From contig NZ_JAUSYY010000001.1 in the NCBI RefSeq assembly GCF_030817175.1, forward strand, positions 1,240,001 to 1,304,000: 64,000 nt of DNA, given 5' to 3'. Every line of letters begins with the position of its first letter. The stretch's first letter is position 1. The translations under genes were made by a program, and so were the position numbers. Source of the stretch: Agromyces ramosus (GTDB lineage Bacteria > Actinomycetota > Actinomycetes > Actinomycetales > Microbacteriaceae). Below, in pieces: positions 18,875 to 28,723 of this stretch. Under the pieces are notes generated by a model. That model saw only the letters and a program-made list of their open reading frames with translations, did not search any database and was not told the origin of the DNA.

Positions 18875-18880
18875 TACGCT
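18875..18880 (+). promoter_or_regulatory. -10 box for leaderless molybdopterin oxidoreductase transcript
   Basis: TACGCT lies 6 nt before ATG 18887, with no ribosome binding site. Confidence 0.55.
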
Positions 18881-18886
18881 GTGCGC

Positions 18887-20464
18887 ATGCACGAGACGCG
18901 CCGGCGCACGCGGCGGTGGCTGCTGCCCTCGGCGGCCGGCGTGGCATCCGTCGCCTTCGGTGCCGGGGTCGGCCAACTCGCGGCCGCCGTGCTCGCGCCC
19001 GCGGCGAGTCCGTTCGTCGTCGTCGGGGCCTCGCTCATCGACCTGGCACCGCCGTGGGCCAAGGACGCCGCGATCGCCCTGTTCGGGACCGCCGACAAGG
19101 CCGCCCTCCTCATCGGCATCGGGCTCGTGCTGCTCGCCCTGGCCGGCGCGGCCGGGGTGCTCGAGGTGCGCCGTCCGCCCCTCGGACGCGTGCTCATCGG
19201 ACTCTTCGGCGTCGTCGGGGCGGTCGCGGCGTCGACTCGTGCGAATGCGTCGATGCTGTCGCCGGCGCCCTCGGCGATCGCGGCGATCGCGGGCGTGCTG
19301 GCCTTGATGTTCCTCGTGCGGCGGCTGCCGGCGGCGGACGCCCCGGCCGACGAGACCCCTCCGGTGACCGATGCTGCGAGCGACCGTCCTCCAGGAGGCG
19401 TCGACCGGCGGCGCTTCCTCGCCTGGGCGGGCGGCGCGACGGCACTCGGCGTGCTCGCCGCGCTCGGCGGCTCTGCCCTGCAGGCCGGAGCCCGAGCCGT
19501 CACGGCAGTGCGCGAGGCGATCACCCTGCCGAAGCCGACCACGACGGCTGCGGTGCCCGCGGGCGCCGAGCTCGGCATCGACGGGCTCGCCCCGGTCGTC
19601 ACGCCGAACGGCGAGTTCTACCGCATCGACACCGCCCTCGCGGTGCCCGCCGTCGACCCGGGGACATGGAGCCTGCGCATCCACGGCATGGTCGACCGCG
19701 AGGTGACGCTCACATGGGACGAGCTGCTCGCCCTCCCCCTCGCCGAGAGCATCACCACGCTCGCATGCGTGTCGAACGAGGTCGGCGGCGGACTCATCGG
19801 CAACGCGGTGTGGCTCGGGTACCCGATCCGCGAGTTGCTCGCACGCGCGGGGCCGGCCGCCGACGCCGACATGGTGCTCTCCCGCAGCGCCGACGGCTTC
19901 ACGGCGGGCACTCCGATCGACGCGCTCACCGACGATCGCGACTCGATCCTCGCGGTGGGCATGAACGGCGAGCCGCTGCCCGTCGAGCACGGGTTCCCCG
20001 TGCGCATGGTCGTGCCCGGCCTCTACGGGTACGTGTCGGCGACGAAGTGGGTGGTCGACCTCGAGGTGACCCGGTTCGACGAGGCATCCGCCTACTGGAC
20101 CGACCGCGGCTGGAGCGAACGGGGCCCCGTGAAGCTCTCGTCTCGCATCGACGTGCCGCGCTCGGGCCAATCGCTCGCGGCCGGCCCGATCGTGGTCGCC
20201 GGCGTCGCGTGGCACCAGCACGTGGGCGTCAAGGGCGTCGAGGTGCAGGTCGACGACGGGCAGTGGCAGGACGCGACGCTCGCGACCGCCATCTCCGACG
20301 ACACGTGGGTGCAGTGGCGCTTCGAGTGGGACGCGACATCCGGCGATCACACCCTGCGCGTGCGCGCGACCGGGGCCGACGGCGACGTGCAGACGTCGAA
20401 GCGCCAGGGCGTCGTGCCCGACGGCGCGACGGGCCTGCACGAGCGCACCGTCTCGGTCGATTGA
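18887..20464 (+). CDS. Membrane-anchored molybdopterin-dependent oxidoreductase (sulfite oxidase fold)
   Basis: This 525-residue protein has about four membrane helices in its first 150 residues, then an internal twin-arginine-like [11 protein letters not shown] before a fifth helix (about 170-195), then an exported sulfite-oxidase-fold domain. In that domain Cys294 ([10 protein letters not shown]) is the expected molybdenum ligand, as in SUOX/YedY proteins. A C-terminal Mo-cofactor dimerisation domain (about 400-520) follows. It would transfer an oxygen atom, or reduce a sulfoxide or similar substrate, at the outer membrane face. The membrane part resembles a built-in anchor. The substrate cannot be assigned. 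It ends in a convergent hairpin shared with the GH20 gene. Confidence 0.88.
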   Translation: MHETRRRTRRWLLPSAAGVASVAFGAGVGQLAAAVLAPAASPFVVVGASLIDLAPPWAKDAAIALFGTADKAALLIGIGLVLLALAGAAGVLEVRRPPLGRVLIGLFGVVGAVAASTRANASMLSPAPSAIAAIAGVLALMFLVRRLPAADAPADETPPVTDAASDRPPGGVDRRRFLAWAGGATALGVLAALGGSALQAGARAVTAVREAITLPKPTTTAAVPAGAELGIDGLAPVVTPNGEFYRIDTALAVPAVDPGTWSLRIHGMVDREVTLTWDELLALPLAESITTLACVSNEVGGGLIGNAVWLGYPIRELLARAGPAADADMVLSRSADGFTAGTPIDALTDDRDSILAVGMNGEPLPVEHGFPVRMVVPGLYGYVSATKWVVDLEVTRFDEASAYWTDRGWSERGPVKLSSRIDVPRSGQSLAAGPIVVAGVAWHQHVGVKGVEVQVDDGQWQDATLATAISDDTWVQWRFEWDATSGDHTLRVRATGADGDVQTSKRQGVVPDGATGLHERTVSVD

Positions 20465-20487
20465 GCGGATGCCGCGGCGCGACCCGT

Positions 20488-20525
20488 GCTCGTCGGCGCC
20501 ACGCTCTCACATGACGCCGACGAGC
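20488..20525. terminator. Bidirectional terminator-like hairpin between convergent genes
   Basis: GCTCGTCGGCG (20488-20498) and CGCCGACGAGC (20515-20525) form a perfect 11-bp stem with a 16-nt loop, between the stops at 20464 (+) and 20534 (-). Confidence 0.7.
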
Positions 20526-20533
20526 GCCGTCGC

Positions 20534-23500
20534 TCAGTGCTTGGGCGGCTTGGGCCCGTTGGTCGCCGTGAGCGCCGTTCGCAGCTCGCGCTCCGCGCCG
20601 GCGGTGTCCGTCACGAGCACGACGAGTTCGTAGTCGCCGGCCCTCGTCTTCGCCGGCAGCGTCGCCGTGATGGTCGCCGTGCCGTCCGCCTCGGCTGACG
20701 TCGCGCCCAGATGGATCAACGTCGAGCCCGAGGCGAGTTCGGCGCGAACCTCGGCGCCCGGCTGCGCGCCGGTGACCTGGAGTTCGAATGCACGCCCCTT
20801 GCGCACGAACGACGGCGCGTCGCCATCGATCGTGACGCCGAGCTCGGTGATCGCGACCTCGGTCGTGACGACGTCGCTCACGTGCCCGAGCCGGTCGACG
20901 CCGCGTGCCTGGATGACGTGCTCTCCGGGCTCGGCGATGACGAGCGATTCGCCGTTCCAGGCCGCCCACACGCCGTCGTCGACGCGGTACTCGACACGTT
21001 CGACGCCGATTCCGGCATCGGATGTCTCGAACCGCACCTCGACGGGCTCAGCGGGTGTGCCGCCGGCGAGGGCGACGATCTCGACCTCGGGTGCGAGCGT
21101 GTCGACCCGCAGGATCCCGTATCCCTTGACGGAAACGTCGCCCACCTTCGCCCGGTAGTCGATGCGCACCTCCCCCTGTTCCTCGATCGACACGGCGCCG
21201 CCGTCGGGGAGCTCGGTCCACGGGCCGTCGTTCAACCGGTACTCGCCGCCATCGGCCGTTCCCGCCGTGCCATGCGCGGTGATCGTGACGGCCGGCGCGG
21301 TCACGTACCAGCCATCGGCACCGTCGGGCGCGGCCGGCTCCGCGCGCGCGGTCAGTGCCGCGCGTGGCTCCGCGATGGATGGAATCGTCAGCTCGAACAG
21401 GCTGAGGTACGGGCTGAGATTCTTCGCGGTGACCGTGACCCGCACGTGGCGTGCCGTGACGGGTTCGAACGTGACCGAATCGGTGCGAGCCCCGGCTGGA
21501 AGGTTCTGGCGGGTCGCAACGGTCTGCCAGCTCGTGCCATCGAGCGAGGTCTCGACGGTGAACGACTTCGCCGAGGCGGCCTCCCACGCGAGTTCGATCG
21601 TGTCGAAGGGCTCGGCCGCGCCGAGGTCGACCGCGATCCAGGGCGCGGCGCTGTAGTCGGCCGACCATCGGGTCGCGTCGTTGCCGTCGATCGCGAGACT
21701 CGGCGGGAACGACGGCGCCTCGGTGCCCGAGGCGGTCGCGGTGGCCGAGGCCGTCAACGGCAGCGGGGAGAACACGGCCGCCCGCCATGCGGAGAGGTCC
21801 GCGCCATCCGCGCTCCGGATGTCGGTGACGGCGACGAGACGCGCGGTCGCCGCGCCGAGTTGCACGCTCGTCGTGTCGCCGTCGACGTCGTCGGCGATGC
21901 GCTGCCAGAAGGTGCCGTCCTCCGAGACCTCGACGTCGAAGCTCGCCGGTGCCGGTGCCGCCCAGTCGACCTCGATGCGGCCGGCCGGTTGCGCCGTGCC
22001 GAGATCCAGTGAGAACCGTGCGGTGTCCTCCGAGGTCGCCCAGCGCGTGAGTTCACGCCCGTCGACGAGCGCACCCGCTGGGGTGCCGTCGTTGCTCGCA
22101 GTTGCCGTCACCGCGGATCCCAGGCTGATCTCGCCGGCGGCCGGGACGCCGCTCGACTGTTCGATCACCGTGAGGTCGGGTCCGCGGCCGATCTGCGCGA
22201 GGACGTCGGTGAACGCCGCGTAGGAGGCGGTCGGGGGCGCGGAGTTCCAGGTCTTCTGCGCGATCACCGGGAACGAGTCACGCATGAGCCCGTGCACGTC
22301 GAGCTCGGTGTAGTCCTGGTGCACGAGGTCGTTCCAGACCGCGAACATCGCGCCCTCGGGCGCGCCGGCGGGCACGACCTCGGTCGAGCCCAGCTTGTTC
22401 GGCAACCACGAGTTGTAGAGTCCCTGATTGTTCAGGCCGTGCCCGTGGTAATAGCCCGCGAACGGCACGACGTAGAGATCGCCGTCGTTGGTGTTGATGT
22501 AGTCGTAGCCATCGGCCTCGGCCGTCGCCATGCCGTACCAGCCGTTGTTCCAGCTGTTGATGGTGACATCCTGGTCGTAGCCCTCGGCCGAGCCGTGCAT
22601 CACCGACATGCTGCCCCACGCGCGGGGGTGCTTTCCGTGCGACCGCACGTGCGCCGCCATGTCGTTGAAGAAGGTGCGGTAGTCGTCGGCGAGGTGCCGC
22701 GGGTACTCGTCGGCTCCGAAGTGCACGTCGGGTCCCTCGAACCACGGGATGAACTCGTCGAAGACCGCCTTGATGGTCGCGGTGGTCTCCGGCTCGGAGA
22801 GGTCGAGGTGGTCGGAGTCGCCACCGTTGAACCCGAGTTCCGGCTTCCAGCGGATGAAGGAACGCGAATGGGCCGGCACGTCGATCTCGGGGATCATCTG
22901 CACGGCATGCGAGGACGCCGTGTCCTCGAAGCTCTGCCAGTCATCGCGATCGTAGGCGCCGTCCTCCGACGCGAGTCCGGCGAACGCCGGATTCTCCGTC
23001 TGCAGGCGGAACCCGTCGTACGCGTCGACCCAGCCGCCCGCGGGGCGTTGGATCTCATTGTCGTTCAGGTGGATCTGGAACTGGTTGAGCTTGTACCAGC
23101 TCATCATCGTGATGTAGTCACGAACGAACGCGGGCGTGAAGAAGCGGCGGCCGACGTCGAGCATGAAGCCGCGCACCTCGTGGCTCGGCCAGTCGAACGA
23201 CTCGCCGACCGGCACGGTGTCGCGACCGGGTGACTGCATCAGCGCCTGCAGCACGGTACGGGTGCCGTAGAACGCGCCGTCGCTCGTGGGTGCGCTGACG
23301 TCGAGCCCCTCCGCGGTGACCTCCAGCAGGTAGCCCTCTTCGTCGAAGCGCACCCCGCCGGCCTCGTGGGCGAGGTCGGGGTCGAGCTCGAGCACGAGAT
23401 CGCCGGGCCCGGCATCCGCGCCGATGAGGACCTCGGCGCGCAGGCCGGTGATCGAGGCGAGGTCGGCCGCGAACTGGTCGGCGACCTCTTCGAGCTCGGC

Positions 23501-23707
23501 ATCGGCGACGATGCGGCTCGAGGTGCTCAGCGCGAACGTGCCGTCGCCCCCGGTCCACGATTGCAAGGCGGGAATGATCGTGGGAGCCGGGTTGGCAGCG
23601 GCATGGGCCGCTGGTGGGGGCGCGGCCGTGAGTGCTGCGGCTACGCTGATCGCCATGAGGGCTCCGGCCCAACGTGTGCGGCGGTCGACTGAGAGTGGTG
23701 CGGACAT
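20534..23707 (-). CDS. Secreted GH20 beta-N-acetylhexosaminidase with discoidin domains
   Basis: This is a 1057-residue exported glycosidase. The signal peptide (to about residue 37, AAHAAANPA) is followed by the GH20 N-terminal domain (about 45-155) and a catalytic barrel (about 160-500) with the Asp-Glu pair D333-E334 in HFGADEY; the Glu is the acid/base. Two F5/8-type C (discoidin) domains follow (about 540-660 and 665-790), then two Ig/big-like repeats (about 800-970) and a C-terminal beta domain ending PKPPKH, without a cell-wall anchor. It should release GlcNAc/GalNAc from chitin or glycoconjugates outside the cell. AGGAG precedes ATG 23707. It is divergent from a ROK repressor with an operator between. 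Confidence 0.93.
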   Translation of the reverse strand: MSAPLSVDRRTRWAGALMAISVAAALTAAPPPAAHAAANPAPTIIPALQSWTGGDGTFALSTSSRIVADAELEEVADQFAADLASITGLRAEVLIGADAGPGDLVLELDPDLAHEAGGVRFDEEGYLLEVTAEGLDVSAPTSDGAFYGTRTVLQALMQSPGRDTVPVGESFDWPSHEVRGFMLDVGRRFFTPAFVRDYITMMSWYKLNQFQIHLNDNEIQRPAGGWVDAYDGFRLQTENPAFAGLASEDGAYDRDDWQSFEDTASSHAVQMIPEIDVPAHSRSFIRWKPELGFNGGDSDHLDLSEPETTATIKAVFDEFIPWFEGPDVHFGADEYPRHLADDYRTFFNDMAAHVRSHGKHPRAWGSMSVMHGSAEGYDQDVTINSWNNGWYGMATAEADGYDYINTNDGDLYVVPFAGYYHGHGLNNQGLYNSWLPNKLGSTEVVPAGAPEGAMFAVWNDLVHQDYTELDVHGLMRDSFPVIAQKTWNSAPPTASYAAFTDVLAQIGRGPDLTVIEQSSGVPAAGEISLGSAVTATASNDGTPAGALVDGRELTRWATSEDTARFSLDLGTAQPAGRIEVDWAAPAPASFDVEVSEDGTFWQRIADDVDGDTTSVQLGAATARLVAVTDIRSADGADLSAWRAAVFSPLPLTASATATASGTEAPSFPPSLAIDGNDATRWSADYSAAPWIAVDLGAAEPFDTIELAWEAASAKSFTVETSLDGTSWQTVATRQNLPAGARTDSVTFEPVTARHVRVTVTAKNLSPYLSLFELTIPSIAEPRAALTARAEPAAPDGADGWYVTAPAVTITAHGTAGTADGGEYRLNDGPWTELPDGGAVSIEEQGEVRIDYRAKVGDVSVKGYGILRVDTLAPEVEIVALAGGTPAEPVEVRFETSDAGIGVERVEYRVDDGVWAAWNGESLVIAEPGEHVIQARGVDRLGHVSDVVTTEVAITELGVTIDGDAPSFVRKGRAFELQVTGAQPGAEVRAELASGSTLIHLGATSAEADGTATITATLPAKTRAGDYELVVLVTDTAGAERELRTALTATNGPKPPKH

Positions 23708-23768
23708 GGCTCTCCTCGTTGAGATGTACGTTGGCGCTCCGTCGAGCTGAGTCAGACCAGCACACGAC

Positions 23769-23785
23769 TATAGTGAGTGACTATA
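23769..23785. promoter_or_regulatory. Putative ROK operator between GH20 and ROK genes
   Basis: TATAGT-N5-ACTATA (perfect 6-bp arms) is embedded in a direct repeat of GACTATA (23766-23772 and 23779-23785). It is an AT-rich island in a GC-rich intergenic region, 22 bp before the ROK start. ROK repressors such as NagC and Mlc use AT-rich palindromes. Confidence 0.65.
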
Positions 23786-23807
23786 CAAAGATCGGAACGG
23801 GAGAGCA

Positions 23808-25091
23808 ATGGCTGGACGCGTGGAGGTTCCCGGCGCCGACCGCCCGCGCCCCCCGGCCGCCGGGGCTCGCGGTCGAACCTGGCTCGCGCGCGGCGGCCAG
23901 TTCGAGACGCAGGCCGCGGTGCGCCAGGAGAACCTGCAGCGCGTGCTGCAGCACGTGCTCCGCGACACCGGGGCGGTGACGAGGGCCTCCATAGCCAGGG
24001 CGACCGGCCTCACCTCTGCCACGATCTCATCACTCGTCTCGGAGCTCATCGAGCTGGGCCTGGTGGCCGACGGCGACCACGCGGAGAGCACCGGCGGCAA
24101 GCGAGCGACGATCCTCCACGTCGACCGTTCGGCGTACGCCGTCGTCGCGGTCGTGGTGCGCGCACGCTCGCTCCGAGTGGGCCTGCTCGATCTCACGGGG
24201 GCGACGGTCGCCGAGACGACGAGGTCGTTCGCGCAGGCGCCGTCGGTCGACGACGTCGTGCAGGGCGTTCGCGAACTCGCCGCCGGTGCGCAGCGGCGAC
24301 TCATCGCCATCGGCGTCCAGGTGCCCGGCACGTCCGATCAGGGTGTGGTCATCGAGAGCGTCCAGCTCGGCTGGCACGGCGTCCGCGTCGCGGAGCTCAT
24401 CGAAGCGGCCCTCGACGTTCCCGCCTTCGTGCTGAACGATGCCGACGCCGAAGCGCTGGCCGAGGCCGCCCTCGAGCGCGAGCCCGTAGCCGAGCGCCTC
24501 CTCGTCCACCTCGGCGAGGGCGTCGGCTCGGCCCTGACCATCGGTGGGGTGCTCGTGCAGGGCTACTCGGGTCGCGCCGGCGAGATCGGCCACGTGCGGG
24601 TCGTCTTCGAGGGCAGCCGCGACTTCTGCCGGTGCGGATTGAGCGGCTGCCTCGAGTCGACGGCGTCGATGACGGCGATGCTCGGCGACGCGTTCCACGA
24701 CGAACTCGACGACGCGTCGATCCAGCTGTTGGCTGCGGCGCGGGGGTCCTCCGATCGCATGGCCCTCGGCGCCCGGGCGCTCTCGCGCGCGCTCCGCATG
24801 CTGTCCGCCATGCTCGACCCCGAGGAGATCCTCATCGGCGGCGCGGCCCCGGCCCTCGGCGGGGTGTACCTGTCGATGCTCCACGACGAGTTCGAGATGT
24901 ACCCCGCCATCGGCACCCGGCCCGTCCGCATCCGGTACACCCGTACCGGCCGGATCCCGTTCATCGGCGCCGCGCAGTTCGCGCTCCGTTCCGAGCTCGG
25001 CGTCTCCTGGAGCGCCCCCGAGGCGCTGCAGCCCGCGGTGATCGAGAACTCGACTCCGCACGCGTCGGCGCCGGGTCAGCGCGCGGTGTAG
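23808..25091 (+). CDS. ROK-family transcriptional repressor
   Basis: The 427-residue protein has an N-terminal winged helix (about residues 40-100, with VTRASIARATGLTSATISSLVSELIELGLV) followed by the ROK sugar-kinase-like fold. That fold includes the zinc motif with a His in EIGHVRVVF and CRCGLSGCLES (C-x-C-G-x-x-G-C-x-E). It likely senses a sugar such as GlcNAc or a GlcNAc phosphate and represses the divergent GH20 gene and itself; this is inferred from position and operator. GGGAGAG precedes ATG 23808. The 3' end overlaps the convergent SDR gene by 16 bp. Confidence 0.92.
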   Translation: MAGRVEVPGADRPRPPAAGARGRTWLARGGQFETQAAVRQENLQRVLQHVLRDTGAVTRASIARATGLTSATISSLVSELIELGLVADGDHAESTGGKRATILHVDRSAYAVVAVVVRARSLRVGLLDLTGATVAETTRSFAQAPSVDDVVQGVRELAAGAQRRLIAIGVQVPGTSDQGVVIESVQLGWHGVRVAELIEAALDVPAFVLNDADAEALAEAALEREPVAERLLVHLGEGVGSALTIGGVLVQGYSGRAGEIGHVRVVFEGSRDFCRCGLSGCLESTASMTAMLGDAFHDELDDASIQLLAAARGSSDRMALGARALSRALRMLSAMLDPEEILIGGAAPALGGVYLSMLHDEFEMYPAIGTRPVRIRYTRTGRIPFIGAAQFALRSELGVSWSAPEALQPAVIENSTPHASAPGQRAV

Positions 25092-25831
25092 CCGCCGTCG
25101 ACGAGGTGGTAGCTGCCGGTGATGAAGCTCGCCGCGTCGCTCGCGAGGAACGCCACGAGGTGGGCGACCTCATCGGCCTCGCCGAGGCGCCCGAGCGGAT
25201 GCATGCCCACGAGGAAGGCCTGCGCATCGGCGTCGAGGTTCTCGTCGATGAGCGGGGTCTTGATGAAGCCCGGTCCGACCGAATTCACGCGTACGCCGTG
25301 CTCGGCGTACTCGAGCGCCGCGTTCTTCGTGAGGCCGACCACGCCGTGCTTGGCCGTGACGTACGCGGCGGAGTTCGCGAATCCGACGCTGCCGAGAATC
25401 GATGCGACGTTCACGATCGCACCGCCGCCGTTCGCCGCGATCGCGGGCAGCTGCAGCTTCATTCCTCGGTAGATCGAGTTGAGGTTCACATCGATGACCT
25501 TGGCCCAGCTGTCCTCGGGGTACTCGCCGATGGGCGCGGAGACGCCGCTGATGCCGGCGTTGTTCACGGCGATCCGCAGCGGGGCGAGGGCGTTGGCGGC
25601 CCGCACCGATGCGTCGATCCAGGCCTCGTCGGTGACGTCGCCGACGGATGCCTCGGCCCGGCCTCCGGCATCGGTGATCTCTGTGACGACGGATGCCGCA
25701 TGGTCGCCGTTCAGGTCGTTGACGACGACGACGGCGCCGCTCTCGGCGAGCCGCACCGCGATCGCCCGCCCGATGCCGCTGCCGGCTCCCGTGACGATGG
25801 CCGACCGGTCGGCGACGTCGTACACAGCCAT
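25076..25831 (-). CDS. Short-chain dehydrogenase/reductase (FabG-like)
   Basis: The 251-residue classical SDR has TGAGSGIGRA (residues 14-23) for NAD(P), NNAG near residue 90, and catalytic Ser-Tyr-Lys with YVTAKHG (Tyr155/Lys159 region). The end VDGGYTAR is typical. An Asp in VNDLNG after the second strand suggests NAD preference. It would oxidise or reduce a secondary alcohol/ketone. GAGGGGAT precedes ATG 25831; the much longer frame to 26452 lies inside the amidase gene. It is downstream of the amidase on the opposite reading side: both are on the minus strand, with the amidase ending 97 bp upstream, so it may be the last gene of the agmatine operon or independent. Confidence 0.9.
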   Translation of the reverse strand: MAVYDVADRSAIVTGAGSGIGRAIAVRLAESGAVVVVNDLNGDHAASVVTEITDAGGRAEASVGDVTDEAWIDASVRAANALAPLRIAVNNAGISGVSAPIGEYPEDSWAKVIDVNLNSIYRGMKLQLPAIAANGGGAIVNVASILGSVGFANSAAYVTAKHGVVGLTKNAALEYAEHGVRVNSVGPGFIKTPLIDENLDADAQAFLVGMHPLGRLGEADEVAHLVAFLASDAASFITGSYHLVDGGYTAR

Positions 25832-25928
25832 GATGGATCCCCTCTCGTCGTCGAGTCGCGTCCCGTGACGCGGCAACGATCGATTCCACGGTACGCCGGG
25901 GTTTCGCACCGCACGGCCCGGGTTGACG

Positions 25929-27677
25929 TCAGAGCCGTGGCGTGCGTGGCGGCGGGGTGCGGCGCGAGCCCGTCGCCTCGAACGCCGCGGCGAGCACGAG
26001 CAGGTCCGCGTCGTCGTAGGCGCGTCCGGCGAAGGTGAGGCCCACCGGCATCCGGATGTCGCGCATCGTGCCCATGGGCACCGTGACGGTCGGGATGCCG
26101 AGGTGCCGCGGCACGAGGTTGCCGTTCGCGACCCACACGCCGTTGCGCCAGCCGAGATCCGCGGATGCCTCGTCGACGTCCATGTCGGCGGGGCCGACGT
26201 CGGCGACGGCGGGGAAGACGACGGCGTCGAGACCGAGCCCGTCCATCCACTCCTCGAGGTCGACGACCCGGGTCTCCTCGAGGCCGAGGATGCCCTCCTC
26301 GAGTTCGGGGATGTCGATGAGCGCGGTGAGCGGGTGCGAGCGCGCCCATTCGGGGTACTCGGCGATGTCGTCGTCGAACCCGGTGTAGCGGTCGGGGAGC
26401 GCGCCCTCGGGGTGCGGGAAGATGCGCGACCCGTCGACGTCGGCGAGCGCATGCAGGGCGGGGTCGCCGTTCGCGTCGAGGAAGTCGTTCCACGCCCACG
26501 CCGACAGGTCGAAGATCTCGTGGTGCAGGTACTCGGGGCTCACGATTCCGCGTGTCGCGATCGTGGGCGCGCCGGGGCGGTCTCCCTCGTAGTTCGAGAC
26601 GACCGGGAAGTCGACCTCGACCACCTCGGCACCGGCGGCCTCGAGATCGCGGCGCGCGGCGTCCCAGAGGTCGATGACGGATGCCCGGGTGTCGATGCGC
26701 TGCCCGGTCGATCCCCCGATGCCGGGGGTGCGGCCGGGCTCGGCGGTGCCGGCTTCGGGATCGGCGTTGATGTACATGCGCGGGACGCCGAAGCGCTTGC
26801 CCGCGAGCGCGGCGGCCGGCGTCGCGGAGGCCTTGCCCCTGAGGAGCTCGACGTACGACCGGGGCCGCACCTCCGACGCAGGAGGGATCGACACCCACGG
26901 CTGCACGCGCCAGAAGTCGCCGCGGGTCTCGTCGTCGTCGGCGACGATGACGTCGAGCACCTCGAGCAGGTCGGCCATGCTCCGGGTGTGCGGCACCACG
27001 ACGTCCATCGTGGGAACCAGGGGCCAGTTGCCGCGCACCGAGATCACGCCGCGCGACGGGGTGTATGCGCAGAGCGCGTTGTTCGAGGCCGGCGCGCGGC
27101 CCGACGACCACGTCTCCTCGCCGAGGCCGAACGCCGCGAAGCTCGCCGCGGTCGCGGTGCCCGAGCCGTTCGACGAGCCCGAGCCGAACGCGGCCGTGAG
27201 GTACTCGGCGTTGTACGGGCTCTCGGCGCGGCCGTAGACGCCGCGCTGCATGCCGCCGTTCGCCATGGGCGGCATGTTCGTGAGCCCGAGGAGCACGGCG
27301 CCTGCTCCGCGCAACCGCTCGATCGTGAACGCGTCGCGCTGGGCGACGAGGTGCTCGAACGCGGGCGATCCGGCGGCGGCGGTGAGGCCGCGGGCGAGGT
27401 AACTGTCTTTGGCGGTGTAAGGGATTCCGTCGAGCGGAGAGAGGGTCTCGCCCCGTGCCCGCCGCTCGTCGGACCCGCGCGCATCGGCGAGCGCCTCGGG
27501 GTTCATCACGACGAGCGCGTTCAGCGCGGTCGGCGTGCCGGGCCGGTCGTACGCCTCGATGCGGGCGAGGTACGCCTCGACGAGCTCGACGCTCGTGACC
27601 CGGCCCGACTCGAGCGCCGCACGCAGCTCGGCGATCGACGCCTCGACGACGTCGAACCGCGGGCGGTCGCCGCTCAT
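25929..27677 (-). CDS. Amidase-signature family enzyme
   Basis: The 582-residue amidase-signature hydrolase has Lys90 (YTAKDS) as general base, a Ser/Gly-rich stretch GSGSSNGSGTATAA (cis-Ser near 169) and the probable nucleophile Ser192 in TWSSGRAPAS. The last is a variant of the usual GGSIRxPA. It hydrolyses an amide to acid plus ammonia or amine. It overlaps the preceding agmatine deiminase by 4 nt (ATGA, 27674-27677), so it is translationally coupled. In that context it could hydrolyse N-carbamoylputrescine, the product of agmatine deimination, a step normally done by the unrelated nitrilase-type AguB. That role is inference; other amides are possible. Confidence 0.9.
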   Translation of the reverse strand: MSGDRPRFDVVEASIAELRAALESGRVTSVELVEAYLARIEAYDRPGTPTALNALVVMNPEALADARGSDERRARGETLSPLDGIPYTAKDSYLARGLTAAAGSPAFEHLVAQRDAFTIERLRGAGAVLLGLTNMPPMANGGMQRGVYGRAESPYNAEYLTAAFGSGSSNGSGTATAASFAAFGLGEETWSSGRAPASNNALCAYTPSRGVISVRGNWPLVPTMDVVVPHTRSMADLLEVLDVIVADDDETRGDFWRVQPWVSIPPASEVRPRSYVELLRGKASATPAAALAGKRFGVPRMYINADPEAGTAEPGRTPGIGGSTGQRIDTRASVIDLWDAARRDLEAAGAEVVEVDFPVVSNYEGDRPGAPTIATRGIVSPEYLHHEIFDLSAWAWNDFLDANGDPALHALADVDGSRIFPHPEGALPDRYTGFDDDIAEYPEWARSHPLTALIDIPELEEGILGLEETRVVDLEEWMDGLGLDAVVFPAVADVGPADMDVDEASADLGWRNGVWVANGNLVPRHLGIPTVTVPMGTMRDIRMPVGLTFAGRAYDDADLLVLAAAFEATGSRRTPPPRTPRL

Positions 27678-28723
27678 CGCGCGCCCGCCGCCGGTGCGAG
27701 CAGCGGCTGCTGCTGCGTGATGCAGTGGATGCCGCCGCCGCGCGCGAAGATCGGACGAGCGTCGACGGTGACGACCCGTCGACCCGGGTAGGCCGCTGCG
27801 AGGATCTCGCGCGCCGCGGCATCCGCTCGCTCCTCGCCGAAGCCGCACGCGATCACGCCGTCGTTGACGACGAGGTGGTTGACGTAGCTCCAGTCGACGA
27901 ATCCCTCGTGGTCGCGGAGCGTCTCGGGCGCGGGCAGGTCGACGATGTCCCATGGCCGGCCCGCGGCATCCGTCGTCTCCGCAAGCAACGCGCGGAGCTC
28001 GCGCGTCACCTCGAAGTCGGGGTGCTCGGGGTTGCCCTGCGCGTGCAGCAGCAACCGCCCGGGCGACGGGATCGTCGCGACGATGTCGACGTGCCCGTTC
28101 GTGCCGAAGTCGTCGTAGTCGCGGGTGAGGCCGCGTGGCAGCCACACCGCATGCGTCGAGCCGATCGTGCGGGCGAGCTCGGCCTCGACACGCGCGCGGT
28201 CGGCGTAGGGGTTGCGGTTCGGGTCGAGCTGCACGGTCTCGGTGAGGAGCACCGTGCCCTCGCCGTCGACGTGGATGCCGCCGCCCTCGTTCACGAGCAC
28301 CGAGTTCACGAGCTCTGCGCCGACGCGCGCCGCCACGAACCGGGCGATCTCGGCCGCCTTGCGCCATTCCGCCCAGGCCGGCGCGCCCCAGCCGTTGAAG
28401 ATCCAGTCGACCGCGCCGAGCACGCCGGGCCGCTCGTCGTCGACGACGAAGGTCGGGCCGAAGTCGCGCATCCAGAACTCGTCGAGCGGTGCTTCGACGA
28501 GCTCGATCTCGGAGCCCAGCATGCGGCGCGCTCGCTCGAGCTCGCTCGGGTCGACCACCATCGTGAGCGGCTCGAACGCGGCGACGGCGTGGGCGACGGC
28601 GGTCCAGGCGGCGTAGCCCTCCTCGCGCTCGGCGGCCTCGGTGCCGAGGGTCAGCCCCTCACGCGGGAACGCCATCCAGGTGCGCTCGTGCGGTGCGGTC
28701 TCGGCGGGCATGCGCCAGCTCAT
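27674..28723 (-). CDS. aguA: Agmatine deiminase
   Basis: The 349-residue pentein-fold enzyme converts agmatine and water to N-carbamoylputrescine and ammonia. The family marks are all in order: MPAETAPHERTWMAFP at the start, FWMRDFGPTFVV, NEGGGIHVDGEGT, the GHVDIVA segment with His/Asp, and the catalytic Cys334 in GGGIHCITQQ. GGAGG precedes ATG 28723. The start overlaps the stop of the NCS1 permease gene (ATGA, 28720-28723) and the stop overlaps the amidase start, giving a tight three-gene operon. Confidence 0.94.
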   Translation of the reverse strand: MSWRMPAETAPHERTWMAFPREGLTLGTEAAEREEGYAAWTAVAHAVAAFEPLTMVVDPSELERARRMLGSEIELVEAPLDEFWMRDFGPTFVVDDERPGVLGAVDWIFNGWGAPAWAEWRKAAEIARFVAARVGAELVNSVLVNEGGGIHVDGEGTVLLTETVQLDPNRNPYADRARVEAELARTIGSTHAVWLPRGLTRDYDDFGTNGHVDIVATIPSPGRLLLHAQGNPEHPDFEVTRELRALLAETTDAAGRPWDIVDLPAPETLRDHEGFVDWSYVNHLVVNDGVIACGFGEERADAAAREILAAAYPGRRVVTVDARPIFARGGGIHCITQQQPLLAPAAGAR

